Below are positions 46,398-58,333 of a stretch of 64,000 bases of DNA, piece after piece. The DNA is taken from assembly GCA_032433765.1 (NCBI GenBank), contig JAVIAB010000041.1, positions 74,360,232 through 74,424,231 of the forward strand, in the 5' to 3' direction. Source of the stretch: Megaustenia siamemsis. Its lineage: Eukaryota; Mollusca; Gastropoda; Stylommatophora; Ariophantidae. Both the position numbers and the translations under genes were made by a program. Numbering within the stretch: the first letter of the stretch is position 1; each line of letters starts with the position of its first letter. The notes below the pieces were generated by a model, which saw nothing but the letters and a program-made list of their open reading frames with translations, was not told the origin of the DNA and did not search any database.

Positions 46398-46479
46398 TTC
46401 AATGTAGAGATGTCAATCTACAGGCAGGTGTTACTGGCCAGTACATTACTTCCCCTGGTTACCCCAACTATTATCCAAA
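46398..46479 (+). CDS. CUB exon A5 (start of CUB5, type I)
   Basis: 82 bp, phase 1 to 2, acceptor TTTTCAG, donor GTAAGC. Same protein as A4 (VQCRDVNLQAGVTGQYITSP, GYPNYYP). One silent change. It is separated from B5 by a 12.7-kb intron. Confidence 0.92.
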
Positions 46480-46612
46480 GTAAGCAACATAATTACACCA
46501 TGTCTGCAGTAAAAACAGACATTAGGAATCAATACTCAACCACATCTAAATTATAACCACTTAGATCACTGTCAAGTACAGCTGGCAATATCCCTCTCTG
46601 CTTCTATCCTGC

Positions 46613-47309
46613 CTTAATAGCAAAAAGACAGAAGTAATGGTAACAACAAATAAATATATATCAGCTCAGCGCAAAATAAAGACAAGTGGAACACTATTAA
46701 AACAGGTAAATGAATTTAAATATTTGGGAACTTTGTTAACCTCAGACGGAAGATGTACAAAAGAGGTGAGATGCAGAATGGCTCAGGCAAAAGCAGCTTT
46801 CCAAAAAATGAGGATGATGCTATGCAATCCATTTTTGACAATATAAATAATAAAAAGAGTTCTTAAATGTTATGTAGAGCCAGTCTTAACATATGGGCGT
46901 GAATCATGGACAAAAGCATAACAGACAAGAAAATCACTGGAGTCTGTAGAAATACGGTTTTACAGAAGACTATTTAGAATACCATGGACAGCTAAGAAGA
47001 GTAATGAAAACGTTCTGAAAGAGGTCAAAGCAAAAAGAGAGCTAATTTCCATTATTAGGAAGAAACAATCATCATTTTTTGGCCATGTAATGAGAAGAGA
47101 ACAACTGGAATATATTGTAACAACTGGAAAAATTGAGGGACGAAGAGATAGAGGAAGCAATGAGAAAAAATTACCAGACAGCTTAAGAGAATGGCATGGC
47201 AGAAGGTCAACAAAAGAAATGATAAATAACTGTCGAGATCGAAAGTTGTAGAGAGACATGTTCACCTACGCCAGCAGGCCCGGCACTTGATGATGATGAT
47301 GATGATCTA
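46613..47309 (+). mobile_element. LINE-C, 5'-truncated, with TSD
   Basis: It starts at the SLNSKKTEVMV motif region and runs to the 3' end with a GATGATGATGATGAT tail. TCTATCCT occurs just before it (about 46604-46611) and just after (about 47310-47317). The site is empty in copy 1 (about 36030). Confidence 0.88.
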
Positions 47310-47745
47310 TCCTAGGACAAACATTTATTGGACTACTAATTCTGCATCTTCAATATACTCTCCAAGTATGCAGATTCCACAATGATATGTGACCCCAAAT
47401 CTGGTCAGCCAGTGAAGAATTTGACAGAAAATATGTGACAGCAAAAGTAACTTGAAAGCAAATGTTGACCACAGCATGATAAAGTGACTGAAGATCTGAT
47501 TCTCAAGACAAGAACATCAAAGGATTGGAAATTATTTACATCAGCTCTTACAACTGACATATCTTTGAACACATTACAGTGTAGATGATGGGTTCAATGA
47601 TCAGATTATTTGAAGTAGGGGTCGTATTGTAAACATTTGGATACCGGCGCCGCGGTTCTTTGGAATATTTTCAGTGCGCCCAGGGGCACTAAAAGGTTGA
47701 GACCCCTTGCTTTAGATGATGGGTTCAATGATCAGACTATTTGAA

Positions 47746-48097
47746 GCAGCAGTCGTAATGCAAACATTTGGATACGTGAGGCAGCAGTCGCAATGCAAAC
47801 ATTTGGTTAAGTGAAGCAGCAGTCGTAATGCAAACATTTGGTTGAGTGAAGCAGCAGTCGTAATGCAAACATTTGGTTGAGTGAAGCAGCAGCCGTAATG
47901 CAAACATTTCGATAAGTGAAGCAGCCGTCGTAATGCAAACATTTGGTTGAGTGAAGCAGCAGCCGTAATGCAAACATTTCGATAAGTGAAGCAGCAGCCG
48001 TAATGCAAACATTTGGATAAGCGAAGCAGCAGTCGTAATGCAAACATTTCGATAAGTGAAGCAGCCGTCGTAATGCAAACATTTCGACAAGTGAAGC
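47746..48097. repeat. 35-bp tandem repeat, about 10 units
   Basis: Units of AAGCAGCAGTCGTAATGCAA plus ACATTTGGTTGAGTG, period 35. Copy 1 holds one unit at about 36470-36505. The three overlapping minus-strand frames arise because 35 is not a multiple of three. Confidence 0.95.
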
Positions 48098-48399
48098 AGA
48101 AAAAAACTGTCAAAAAGATAAAATAGGACTTTAAACTGAACAGTTCAAGAAAAAATTAAATATACAAATATACAAGTAAAGAAACGAAAAGCCTTTCATT
48201 TAGGAAATTGTGTACAACTTTTATCTACAGTGTGCCGCATTTGCTTAGAGGTTCGTTTTCTTCACTACTAGTTACAGGAAAGTGAAAGGTTTAAATATGT
48301 ACACAAGAGTATACAAGTAAGGAGCTGCTGTAAATTATATTCAGGATGAAAAGAAACAAAATGTGGGTATGGTTAAAGTTGTACCAGCTGAGGGACAAC

Positions 48400-48690
48400 A
48401 CAAAATTCAAACCGCGCGACTCTGTAAGTATTTGGCAGGAACAATCGACATATATAGATATATTTACGACAGTTTGGTCGGTGTTTGATTCTGACAGAAG
48501 GCTTCCAGATTTACCCAGCCTTAAATGGGCAACGGATTTTTTTTTTCTGGGAAAGAAAAGCTACTCGGACGTAATACCGACCACATTACCCCGACAATAA
48601 TAATCTGAAGGTCAATAAAAGATAAGTACAACACTAACACCATATTCGCTATTCGCCACTTAGTGTGGCATGGCCCTTTAATTTACTTAC
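48400..48690 (+). mobile_element. Old SINE-1 copy, uninterrupted
   Basis: Counterpart of 36830-37057 plus the piece after 38134. It ends with a CGCCACTTAGTGTGGCATGG stretch that matches the SINE-1 3' body. Confidence 0.75.
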
Positions 48691-49019
48691 TTTATATTCA
48701 TATTACATCTTAATGGACGTATGCACAAATAGCAAAAATGTGATCAGAAATGGAAAAAAAAATGAATTTGGCTTCTAATAATATAAACAAATGATGAACC
48801 ATATTTGTCTGAATATCAACTATCGACTTTTGTGAAATATTTGCTAAAGTGTACCTTACTTGGTATCAAGTGCTGGAAACCCTTCATTAATAAACAAAAT
48901 ATGGGAAGCTACCTGACAGCCACCAAAGCATTTAGATACAGGATTCCGGTTCAATTTCCACGTGAGCATTTCTTTTCCCGACCATCAAGAGTTCGGGGTG
49001 CATCATCAGCATCATTTAC

Positions 49020-49517
49020 ACCATCATCATCATCAAATAACCAGCATACTGCATGAGGTGTTAATGTCTCTCTACCACCGTCTATATTTACAGTTGTTTA
49101 TCATTATCATCATCAAGTAACACGCATACTGAATGAGGTGTTAATGTCTCTCTACCACCGTCTATATTTACAGTTGTTTATCATCATCATCATCATCATC
49201 AAGTAACACGCATACTGCATGAGGTGTTAATGTCTCTCTACCACCGTCTATATTTACAGTTGTTTATCATCATCATCATCATCATCATCAAATAACACGC
49301 ATACTGCATGAGGTGTTAATGTCTCTCTACCACCGTCTATATTTACAGTTGTTTATCATCATCATCATCAAGTAACACGCATACTGCATGAGGTGGTAAT
49401 GTCTCTCCACCACCGTCTATATTAACAGTTGATTATCATCATCATCATCATCAAGTAACACGCATACTGAATGAGGTGGTAATGTCTCTCCACCACCGTC
49501 TATATTTACAGTTGTTT

Positions 49518-49548
<31 letters not shown>

Positions 49549-49858
49549 AGTAACACGCATACTGGATGAGGTGGTAATGTCTCTCCACCACCGTCTATAG
49601 TTGTTTATCATCATCATCATCATCAAGTAACACGCATACTGGATGAGGTGGTACTGTCTCTCCACTACCGTCTATATTTACAGTTGTTTATCATCATCAT
49701 CAAGTAACACGCATACTGGATGAGGTGGTGATGTCTCTCCACCACCGTCTATATTTACAGTTGTTTATCATCATCATCATCATCATCATCATCAAGTAAC
49801 ACGCATACTGGATGAGGTGGTAATGTCTCTCCACCACCGTCTATATTTACAGTTGTTT

Positions 49859-49889
<31 letters not shown>

Positions 49890-49953
49890 AGTAACACGCA
49901 TACTGGATGAGGTGGTAATGTCTCTCCACCACCGTCTATATTTACAGTTGTTT

Positions 49954-50020
<67 letters not shown>

Positions 50021-50173
50021 AGTAACACGCATACTGGATGAGGTGGTAATGTCTCTCCACCACCGTCTATATTTACAGTTGTTTATCAATATCATCATCA
50101 TCATCATCAAGTAACACGCATACTGGATGAGGTGGTAATGTCTCTCCACCACCGTCTATATTTACAGTTGTTT

Positions 50174-50210
<37 letters not shown>

Positions 50211-50515
50211 AGTAACACGCATACTGGATGAGGTGGTAATGTCTCTCCACCACCGTCTATATTTACAGTTGTTTATCATCATCATCATCAAGTAACACGC
50301 ATACTGGATGAGGTGGTAATGTCTGTCCACCACCGTCTATATTTACAGTTGTTTATCATCATCAAGTAACATGCATACTGAATGAGGTGGTAATGTCTGT
50401 CCACCATCGTCTATATTTACAGTTGTTTATCATCATCATCATCAAGTAACACGCATACTGGATGAGGTGGTAATGTCTCTCCACCACCGTCTATATTTGC
50501 AGTTGTTTATCATTT
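49020..50515 (-). repeat. LINE-C 3'-terminus array, about 17 units with variable (ATC)n spacers
   Basis: Each unit has a variable ATC run (a few to more than 20 repeats, longest about 49950-50020), then AAGTAACACGCATACTGGAT, GAGGTGGTAATGTCTCTCC, ACCACCGTCTATATTTACAG and TTGTTTATC. 'Aagtaacacgcatactg'-type starts recur at about 49034 (variant), 49114, 49200, 49289, 49369, 49453, 49547, 49624, 49702, 49793, 49888, 50020, 50108, 50209, 50289, 50364 and 50443. The last unit runs into LINE-C body at 50516. Confidence 0.93.
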
Positions 50516-50840
50516 CGGTTGGTTGTTGATTTCCTACAAAACCATTCTCTCAAGCTGTCTTGAATTTTTGTTCTTTCTCTTTTCCTGGATCTGTCCTCTC
50601 AGTTGTCGCAATATAGTCTAGTCAATAATTATTGACATTAAATTTATGTTTGTTTAGATTTCTTTTAGAACTATCACACATCACTTTCTTTTAGCTGTCC
50701 ACGGTATTGTCAACGTTCTTCTGTAAAAACACGTATCTGATCTTTAACGATTTTCTTGTCTGTTGTCCGGGACTCAAAGCAAAAGGCCTATATCAAGACT
50801 GGCTCTACAAAATAGCGAACAATTTGTTAAAGTTTCATTA
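50516..50840 (-). mobile_element. LINE-C body behind the array
   Basis: Reverse of the LINE-C post-RT tail ('ccattctctcaagctgtct', 'ttagctgtccacggtatt', 'gattttcttgtctgttgtcc'). Diverged and with small gaps. It is the source of the adjacent array. Confidence 0.75.
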
Positions 50841-50856
50841 TAGAAATATTTGAATA

Positions 50857-51120
50857 TTAAATATTCAAAGCACAAATTGAATCCCTCAATGATGCTGCAA
50901 AACTGGCTATCCAACACAAAAATAACATGCACAAGAAATTGATGATACTGACTGATGCACTGTCAGTCTTAACAGCTCTAAAAAAAACCTCAAAGAACAG
51001 TGAGCTAGATGACTTGAGAACAACCCTAGACCAACTGTGCAATAACTTCCAGAGAGCGGTCATTCAGTGGATACCATCACACTGTAATATACACGGAAAT
51101 GAACGCACAAACAAATATCA
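50857..51120 (+). mobile_element. LINE-H RNase H fragment
   Basis: FKAQIESLNDAAKLAIQHKN, then KLMILTDALSVLTALKK, LDQLCNNFQRAVIQWIPSHC and NIHGNERTNKY. Same family as 45341-46042. 3' truncated. Confidence 0.75.
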
Positions 51121-51269
51121 AAAATGTTTCTCAATATATGGAATTCCTAATGTAGCTGAGCTATTTTGCACTACAACTCTGTTATACATTTACCATCTAA
51201 AGTTATCATCGCTGCCAGGTATTTCAACTAATTAACCTGATATAAACATACAACATTTACTTTAATTGT

Positions 51270-52350
51270 GCATTTAGGAAATATCCTTTTCTTTGTTGTA
51301 ACAATCACTTCTGTCTTCTAGGGCCTTTAATTTTTATTTTCCACAACAATAATCTCAGTTATTTGCTCATTTTATCTTTTAACGATTAAGATGGTGTCAT
51401 TTCTATACCTCAGATTGTTTATATTATGACCACTGATATGTCATTTGTGGAACATAGTAATTTAATAAAATGTAACTAAACGTATTAAATAAATCTGGTG
51501 ATGTTACATATCATTGCCGAACACCTTGTTATATTTTGTTAAACATTTCCAATTATATTTCAAATTTCTCTAAGAGATTTGTGCTTCAGATGTTCTGTAT
51601 ATATTCTTCAAGGTTTTTGTGCTGATGATGGTCCTGAATGTATTTGCCCTTGCTGAAGCTAGTGAGACTCAATGTCTGTTTATCATTCTATGGTCACCTT
51701 TTCTATGAATCTCTACATTTGCTGTTTTCACTAGAAAACCTATGTTTGATTGGTTGATTATAATTTTTGACCAAGTACGTCGCCGAAGTCCTAGTTGTCC
51801 ATGTATATCGGTTAGCAACAATCTATTTTAATTCTTTGTTGTTTCTGTGACTCTAAGCTGAGCTCTCTTTGATGATGGTTCTAATCTCACGGTTTATTTC
51901 TGTGTTCCTTTTTTTCCTTTACCTCCTAGTCTCCATATGAGAACCTGGTGAGGTAACCTGATAATGTTTATTCTCAGAACGTGGCTAATTCCAGCCCCTC
52001 TTTCTAAAGTCATTGGATAAATAGCCATGTTTAGCTTCAAGTCTTATTTCTGTAATTGGTTTGAAGTCTGACCAACGGTTGTTTAGCAGTCTTCGAAGAC
52101 ATTTGTTCTCGAAAGCGTTTAATTTTTGATCTATTGCTTTTGTTGTTTTCCAGCTTTTGCATCTGTATATTAGTATTAGGATCACACAGGAGTTATAAAT
52201 ATTGAGTTTTATGGGATTACTGAATGTCTTTGAAATATAAAAGTTTTTGAACTTGTTGAAGATGTTTGACGCCATTGCGATTCGAGTCTTAATTTTATTT
52301 GTCGTGGCGCCTGTTGTTGACATCTTGCTACCTAGGTAGTTGGCATGTTG
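51270..52350 (-). mobile_element. LINE-G copy (RT end and tail)
   Basis: The minus strand has NLRYRNDTILI (degenerate YADD region), a GVRQ..TSPDLFN region near 51530, then NKIKTRIAMASNIFNKFKNF, LILIYRCKSWKTTKAIDQKL and NAFENKCLRRLLNNRWSDFK. These are RT motif C and a LINE tail, broken in several places. A 50-bp segment at its 3' side (about 52325-52420) is duplicated next to LINE-D. Confidence 0.65.
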
Positions 52351-52364
52351 GACTTAATATCATC

Positions 52365-54120
52365 TTCATCATGTGCCTAGGTAGTTGACATGTTGGACGT
52401 AATATCATCTTCATCATGTGCCATACCGGTTGGCGTAGACAATCTTGTCCCTCCACAATCTTCTATCTACATTGCATCGCATCAGTTCTGTTGTTGACTG
52501 CTTTCCATGCCATGACACCAAGCTATCCAGTATTCTCTCTCTTTGTCGTCCGTTATCTCTCTTTCCTTTTACTTTCCCAGTTGTAATCACGTATTCCAAA
52601 ATTGCTTTTCTCATGATGTGTCCAAATTAATGTTGATAGTTTTTTTCTAATGTTTTTAGGAGCTCCCTTTTTGTGTTGGTCACTTTGAGAATTTCATCAC
52701 AGATCTTTTTAGCTGTCCAGAGAAATTTTAACATTCTTCTGAGAAATCCCATCTCTGTGGCCTCTAATCGTCTTTTCTTTTGTTTGTCTATTGTCCATGA
52801 TTCGCTTCCATAAGTCAGAATTGGTTCTATATAGCACCAGTGAACTCTCTTTCTCAATTCTATTGACATAGATTTGTTGCATAAGATATTTTTAATTTTC
52901 TGAAATGCTATTTTGGCATGAACTATTCTGCTTTTTCTTTCTGTGGTGCATCTTCCATCTGAATTATTATTGTGCCCAAGTATTTGACGCGTTTCACTTG
53001 TTTCATATTTATCATGTTTATTTTTATAACCATCACTTCTGTTTTCCTGCTATTCAGAATGAGACCTTTCTTGTTGCTTTCTTTTACTATTATATCTATC
53101 ATTTCTTGTAGTTCATTCTCTGTTTCTGCTATATAGACTGTGTCATCCGCATATCGCAAATTATTTATGTTGTGACCGCTGCCTTCAATTCATTTTTTGT
53201 CTGCTATTGATCACATAATATATTCGCTGTAAAGTGAAAAAAATGCGACGACAGAACACAGCCTTGTCTGACTCCTTGGTTTACAAATTGAAATTGTCCT
53301 GGTTCGTTGCTAATTCGTATAGCTGCTGTTTGTTGCCAGTACATGTTTTTTTTTTAATGATTCACAGATCTTTGCAATCACTATTTAATTTATTTCTCAA
53401 GCATATCGATTATTTCCACATGCTTTACTTTATCAAGTGTTTTTTGTGTAGTCTATAAAGCACATATATAGATCTGTCTTTATCTCTATAGCTCTTTCTA
53501 TCAATGTTCTTGGGATGTATATTGGATTTTCCCTTTCCTTCCACAAATCCATATTGTTCTTCACTTATTTCTCATTTTATTTTGTTTCTTACACGTCTCA
53601 TGATGATTCTTAGTAATATTCTCGTCAATTGGCTCATGTGACTGATATTACGATACTCCTCACAGTCAGTGGCGCCTGACTTCTTCTGTGTGGCTACAAA
53701 GATATATTTTAGTAGATCTTCGGGTATGTGTCCAGTGTTATATATGTCATTGAGTAGTTTTGTTATGACTTGTACACCCAGCTATCCTAATGCATTTATC
53801 TCTTCGATTGTTATATTGTCGGAGCCTGGAGCCTTTCATTGCTTCTCAGCATTTGTTTGTAATCTCTTTGTACAATATTTTGTATGTCAGTTCTTCTTTC
53901 TTATGTTTTCCTCTTTCATCCATTAGTTCTAGTATTTCTTCTGTCATTCATTTCTTTTTCTTGATTCTTTTAGTCACTGGTATTACTTCATTTGATGTTT
54001 GTTAAATCGATTGTTTGAGCATTTCCAACAGCTCCTCGATGTTCTGTATTTTCTCAATAGTATTATATCTATTTACAAATCTATCGTACTGTACTTATCA
54101 CTCATCTGTCTATCCACTCT
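52365..54120 (-). mobile_element. LINE-D, longest copy
   Basis: The minus strand, 3' to 5': ATC-type tail at 52405, then SWHGKQSTTELMRCNVDRRL, KRRLEATEMGFLRRMLKFLW, LTYGSESWTIDKQKKR, NLRYADDTVYIAETENELQE (at about 53110-53160, catalytic DD intact) and upstream RT sequence to about 54120. Frameshifted. Confidence 0.8.
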
Positions 54121-54124
54121 AAGC

Positions 54125-55123
54125 ATTCTTCTTCTTCTACCTTTTTAGCTCCCCGTGAAGCATAGGTCTTCAACAATCACTTTCCAAGTCATTCTGTTGT
54201 TTGCCATTCTTTTAAGATCATTCCATGTCTTCCCCATCATCTTCATCTCTGCTTCTATCTGTCTTCTTCAAGAATTCCTTGGTTTTCCTTGTCTTTTCCC
54301 CTGGGGATTTCAAAAAAAGACTGTTGTGTAATACTCTCAGTTGGCTTCCGTAGTGTGTGTCCTATCCAGCGCCATCGTCTTCGCTGTATCTCTTTATACA
54401 ATGGTATATGTCTGGTACATTTCCATAATTCTATGTTAGTGATTTTGTCCTGCCATGTCCATCATTTTATTCTGTGTAAGCATCCATTAATGAAAGTCTG
54501 TATCTTCGTGATTGTAAATTTTGTTGTTCTCCATGTTTCACAGCCATATAATAGAACCGACTTAACATTTGAGTTGAACATTTTTATTTTTGTATTTAAC
54601 CTAATTTCTTTGGATTTTCATATGTTTCCCTGTGCACTTTTGATATCCTTATTTTGGTATCATTTTCTGTCCTCCCTCTTTATCTCTATTACTGTCCAGA
54701 TATATTTAAGATTGTACGTCTAGTAGAGGTATTTCTTTTAATTTTATTTGGTTATTGCCAACTGCATTAATTCTCATAATGTTGGTCTTATCTCTATTAA
54801 TCTTCAAGTCTAGCTGTTGTGATATCTCTTCAAGTATGCTCATTTTATCCTGCATCTGTAGATGGCTGTGTGATAGGAGAGCTATGTCATGAACAAAGTC
54901 TAAATCATCAAGTTGTTTAGTCAGTGACAACTGGATCCTATTTCTGTTGTTTTGAGTTATTTTCACAATCCAATCTATGGCCAGTAGAAAGAGAAATGGA
55001 GATAGATGCATCCCTGCCTTACTCCTGTTCTTAGTTCAAATGCTTCTGTAAGCTGTCCTTCATGCACCACACTACATTTTGTTCCTTCATACATTGTTTT
55101 TATCAGGTTAATAAACTTTATGG
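54125..55123 (-). mobile_element. Older LINE-A copy, left part
   Basis: The minus strand covers the LINE-A 3' end to the mid-RT region. It continues at 58344 on the other side of the inserted LINE-A. Many frame breaks. Confidence 0.9.
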
Positions 55124-55186
55124 CTCCCGTGCGCTGCCGGGGCCCGAAAGGGAAGTAAAGAATAGCGGCGCTGTACCCTACCAGGC

Positions 55187-58015
55187 ATGTTCGTAAGAGG
55201 CGAGAAAGGAGGGTTAGGCATGGGACTGGCTATCCCATACTGTAAAAAAATAAGCCGAAAAAACTTCACAAACATGAACAAGTCAAAGAAAGATAAAGTA
55301 AATCCGTCAACCAGGAAAGAGAAGGGCTCTCTGTCTAAGAGACGTATGACGCAATCCGGAGAAAGCCATAAGGAGTCCGGGTTGCCGACTTACCCTTTGT
55401 CTACCAGGAAATCATCCAGAATTGGCACCTGGAATGTTCGTACCCTTAACGAACAGGGAAAAGCGGCACAAGTGGCAGCAGAAATGAACAACTACAAGAT
55501 AGATATTCTGGGAATGTGTGAAACAAGATGGCTGGGAGCGGAGAGAATAAAATTGAATACAGGGGAGATGATTTTATCATCAGGACACCAGGAACCAGGA
55601 GCACAACATAGCGAAGGGGTAGCTATAATGCTATCAAAGAATGCACAGAAGACACTAATAGAATGGGAGGCAGTGGGACCAAGACTGGTGAGAGCAACAT
55701 TTAGAACAACCAAAAACAAAATAAAATTACACATTATACAATGCTATGCACCAACCAACGATAAAGATGACTCAGTTAAAGATGATTTTTATAAACAGCT
55801 ACAATGCCAGATGGATGCAAGACGAGCCAAGGATATTATAATCTTGATGGGAGACCTAAATGCTAAGGTAGGATCAGACAACAGAGGCTTTGAAGAGATT
55901 ATGGGAAAACATGGACTTGGAGATATAAACGAGAATGGAGAGATATTTGTGAATTTCTGCGCCCTTAATCAAATGAGCCTAGGAGGAACAATATTCCAAC
56001 ATAAAAGAATACACAAAGCTACATGGGTGTCACCAGATCATAGAACGGAAAATCAAATTGATCACATATGTATTAATAATAAGTTTAAGTCATCCTTACA
56101 GGATGTAAAAGTATATAGAGGGGCAGATATAGCTTCTGATCATCATCTTCTGTTAGCCAAACTTAAAATTAAATTAAAAAGGTATACTACAACGAATAAG
56201 GGCAGAACGTATTTCAATGTAGGGTTTCTTAAAGAACAAGGAATTAAAGATAAATTCGCAGTCACAATATCAAACAAATACCAAGTCCTCCAACAACTAG
56301 AAAATACAATAAATATAGAAGATCATTGGAAACAGGTAAAAAATATATGGAAAGAGACATGCGAAGAAACACTGGGGAAAAGAGAACGCCAGAATAAGGC
56401 ATGGATGACAGCAGAGACCCTGGATAAAATTAAAGAAAGAAAGAACAAGAAAGCAGACATAAATAAAAGCAAAACAAGAAGTAATAAAGCCAAGACACAG
56501 GAAGCTTACACAGAGGTGAACAAAGAAGTGAGAAGATGCATTAAAAGGGATAAGAGGAAATATATAGATGAATTAGCTAAAGAGGCAGAAGAAGCAGCAA
56601 ATAAAGGGAATATGAAAGAACTGTACAACAGCACAAAGAAATTAGGTGGAAAATACAAACAGATCAACGCCTTTATCAAAGATAAGAAAGGAAATCTGCT
56701 TAGTAATATAAAGGAACAAATGGAGAGATGGAAGGAGCACTTTGAAGAACTTTTGAACAGACCTGGCGCAAATAATCCTCCAGATATACTACCAGCAGAA
56801 GAAGAATTACACGTTAACTGCGGAAAACCAAGCAAAGAAGAAATAATGAAAGCCATCAAACTGTTAAAAGATGGTAAAGCCACAGGACCAGATGAAATTC
56901 TTTCGGAAGCCATCAAAGCAGATATTATCACCTCTACCAAGATGTTACATAATCTATTGGATAAAATTTGGGAGAGGGAAGAAATACCTAAAGACTGGAG
57001 AGAAGGTTATATGATCAAACTACCAAAGAAAGGAAGTTTACAGGAGTGCACAAATTATAGGGGAATTATGCTACTATCAGTGCCAGGAAAAATATTAGGC
57101 AGAATCATTCTGGAGAGACTAAAAGAGGCTATAGAGAAACACTTGAGAGATGAACAAGCAGGTTTTAGGAAGAACAGATCATGTGCTGATCAAATAACTA
57201 CTCTACGTATAATAGTTGAACAAAGTTTAGAACTAAAATCCCCACTTTATATTGGATTCATAGATTACGAAAAGGCATTTGATAGTTTAGACAGAAGAAT
57301 GCTTTGGAAGTTGCTGAGTCATTATGGAATCCCCATAAAGTTTATGAACCTGATAAAAACAATGTATGAAGGAACAAAATGTAGTGTGGTGCATGAAGGA
57401 CAGCTTACAGAAGCATTTGAAATAAGAACAGGAGTAAGGCAAGGATGCCTTCCGTCTCCATTTCTCTTTCTACTGGCCATAGATTGGATTATGAAAATAA
57501 CTCAAAACAACAGAAATGGGATCCAGTGGTCACTGACCAAACAACTTGATGATTTAGACTTTGCTGATGACATAGCTCTCCTATCACACAGCCACCAACA
57601 GATGCAAGATAAAATGAGTATATTAGATGAGAGATCACAACAGCTAGGACTAAAGATTAATAGAGATAAGACCAACATTATGAGAATTAATGCAGTTGGC
57701 AATAACCAAATAAAACTAGGAGAAATACCTCTACTAGACGTACAATCTTATATATATCTGGGCAGTAATATAGATAAAGAGGGAGGAACAGAAAACGATA
57801 CCAAAATAAGGATATCAAAAGCAAGAGGAGCTTTCATTGCACTGGGAAACATATGGAAATCCAAAGAAATTAGGCTAAATACAAAAATACAAATTTTCAA
57901 CTCCAATGTTAAGTCGGTTCTATTATATGGCTGTGAAACATGGAGAATAACAAAATTGACAATCACGAAGGTACAGACTTTCATTAATGGATGCTTGCGC
58001 AGAATAAAGGGATAG
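55187..58015 (+). CDS. LINE-A ORF: endonuclease-reverse transcriptase, 942 aa
   Basis: Non-LTR retrotransposon polyprotein that nicks target DNA and copies its RNA at the nick. Residues 1-75 are basic. The apurinic-type endonuclease spans about 78-325: RIGTWNVRTLN, MCETRW, MGDLNAKVGS (about 220) and ASDHHLLLAKL (about 315). A charged linker follows. RT runs about 540-830: GKATGPDEILSEA, IKLPKKGSLQECTNYRGI, DEQAGFRKNRSCADQ, GFIDYEKAFDSLDRR (motif A, about 690), TGVRQGCLPSPF, and LDFADDIALLS (motif C, FADD in place of YADD, about 791). The post-RT part has LLYGCETWRITK. A TAG at 58013-58015 cuts it short; the same frame continues from 58016. The start at 55187 is the first ATG after the leader. 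Clade (RTE-like or Nimb/I-like) is not settled. Confidence 0.9.
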   Translation: MFVRGEKGGLGMGLAIPYCKKISRKNFTNMNKSKKDKVNPSTRKEKGSLSKRRMTQSGESHKESGLPTYPLSTRKSSRIGTWNVRTLNEQGKAAQVAAEMNNYKIDILGMCETRWLGAERIKLNTGEMILSSGHQEPGAQHSEGVAIMLSKNAQKTLIEWEAVGPRLVRATFRTTKNKIKLHIIQCYAPTNDKDDSVKDDFYKQLQCQMDARRAKDIIILMGDLNAKVGSDNRGFEEIMGKHGLGDINENGEIFVNFCALNQMSLGGTIFQHKRIHKATWVSPDHRTENQIDHICINNKFKSSLQDVKVYRGADIASDHHLLLAKLKIKLKRYTTTNKGRTYFNVGFLKEQGIKDKFAVTISNKYQVLQQLENTINIEDHWKQVKNIWKETCEETLGKRERQNKAWMTAETLDKIKERKNKKADINKSKTRSNKAKTQEAYTEVNKEVRRCIKRDKRKYIDELAKEAEEAANKGNMKELYNSTKKLGGKYKQINAFIKDKKGNLLSNIKEQMERWKEHFEELLNRPGANNPPDILPAEEELHVNCGKPSKEEIMKAIKLLKDGKATGPDEILSEAIKADIITSTKMLHNLLDKIWEREEIPKDWREGYMIKLPKKGSLQECTNYRGIMLLSVPGKILGRIILERLKEAIEKHLRDEQAGFRKNRSCADQITTLRIIVEQSLELKSPLYIGFIDYEKAFDSLDRRMLWKLLSHYGIPIKFMNLIKTMYEGTKCSVVHEGQLTEAFEIRTGVRQGCLPSPFLFLLAIDWIMKITQNNRNGIQWSLTKQLDDLDFADDIALLSHSHQQMQDKMSILDERSQQLGLKINRDKTNIMRINAVGNNQIKLGEIPLLDVQSYIYLGSNIDKEGGTENDTKIRISKARGAFIALGNIWKSKEIRLNTKIQIFNSNVKSVLLYGCETWRITKLTITKVQTFINGCLRRIKG

Positions 58016-58333
58016 AAATGGCAGGACAAAGTCACAAACGTGGAATTATGGAAATGTACCGGTCAAATACCAGTGGATAAAGAAATACAGCGAAGACGAT
58101 GGCGATGGATAGGACACACACTACGGAAACCAACTGAGAGTATTACACAACAGGCCCTTTTTTGGAATCCCCAGGGGAAAAGACAAAGAGGAAGACCAAG
58201 GAATTCTTGGAGAAGACAGATTGAAGCAGAGATGAAGATGATGGGGAAGACATGGAATGATCTTAAAAGAATTGCAAAAAACAGAACGACTTGGAAAGTG
58301 TTTGTTGAAGACCTATGCTCCACTGGGAGCTAA
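58016..58333 (+). pseudogene. LINE-A C-terminal tail, cut off by the TAG at 58013
   Basis: In frame with the 942-aa ORF. It reads KWQDKVTNVELWKCTGQIPV, RRRWRWIGHTLRKPTESITQ, LFWNPQGKRQRGRPRNSWRR, MKMMGKTWNDLKRIAKNRTT and a terminal DLCSTGS. The tail is characteristic of this LINE group. It is one domain separated by a single nonsense codon, not a separate gene. Confidence 0.85.

Noticed and set aside
47712..48113. Three overlapping minus-strand frames with FALRLLLH repeats
   Set aside because: A 35-bp repeat cycles through all frames. No splice or start context.
49020..50515. CRISPR-like array with spaced repeats
   Set aside because: The spacers are ATC runs of different length, and the core is a LINE end.
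58040..58333. Separate 97-codon gene after the LINE-A ORF
   Set aside because: Same frame as the 942-aa ORF, directly after one TAG, and homologous to LINE tails.
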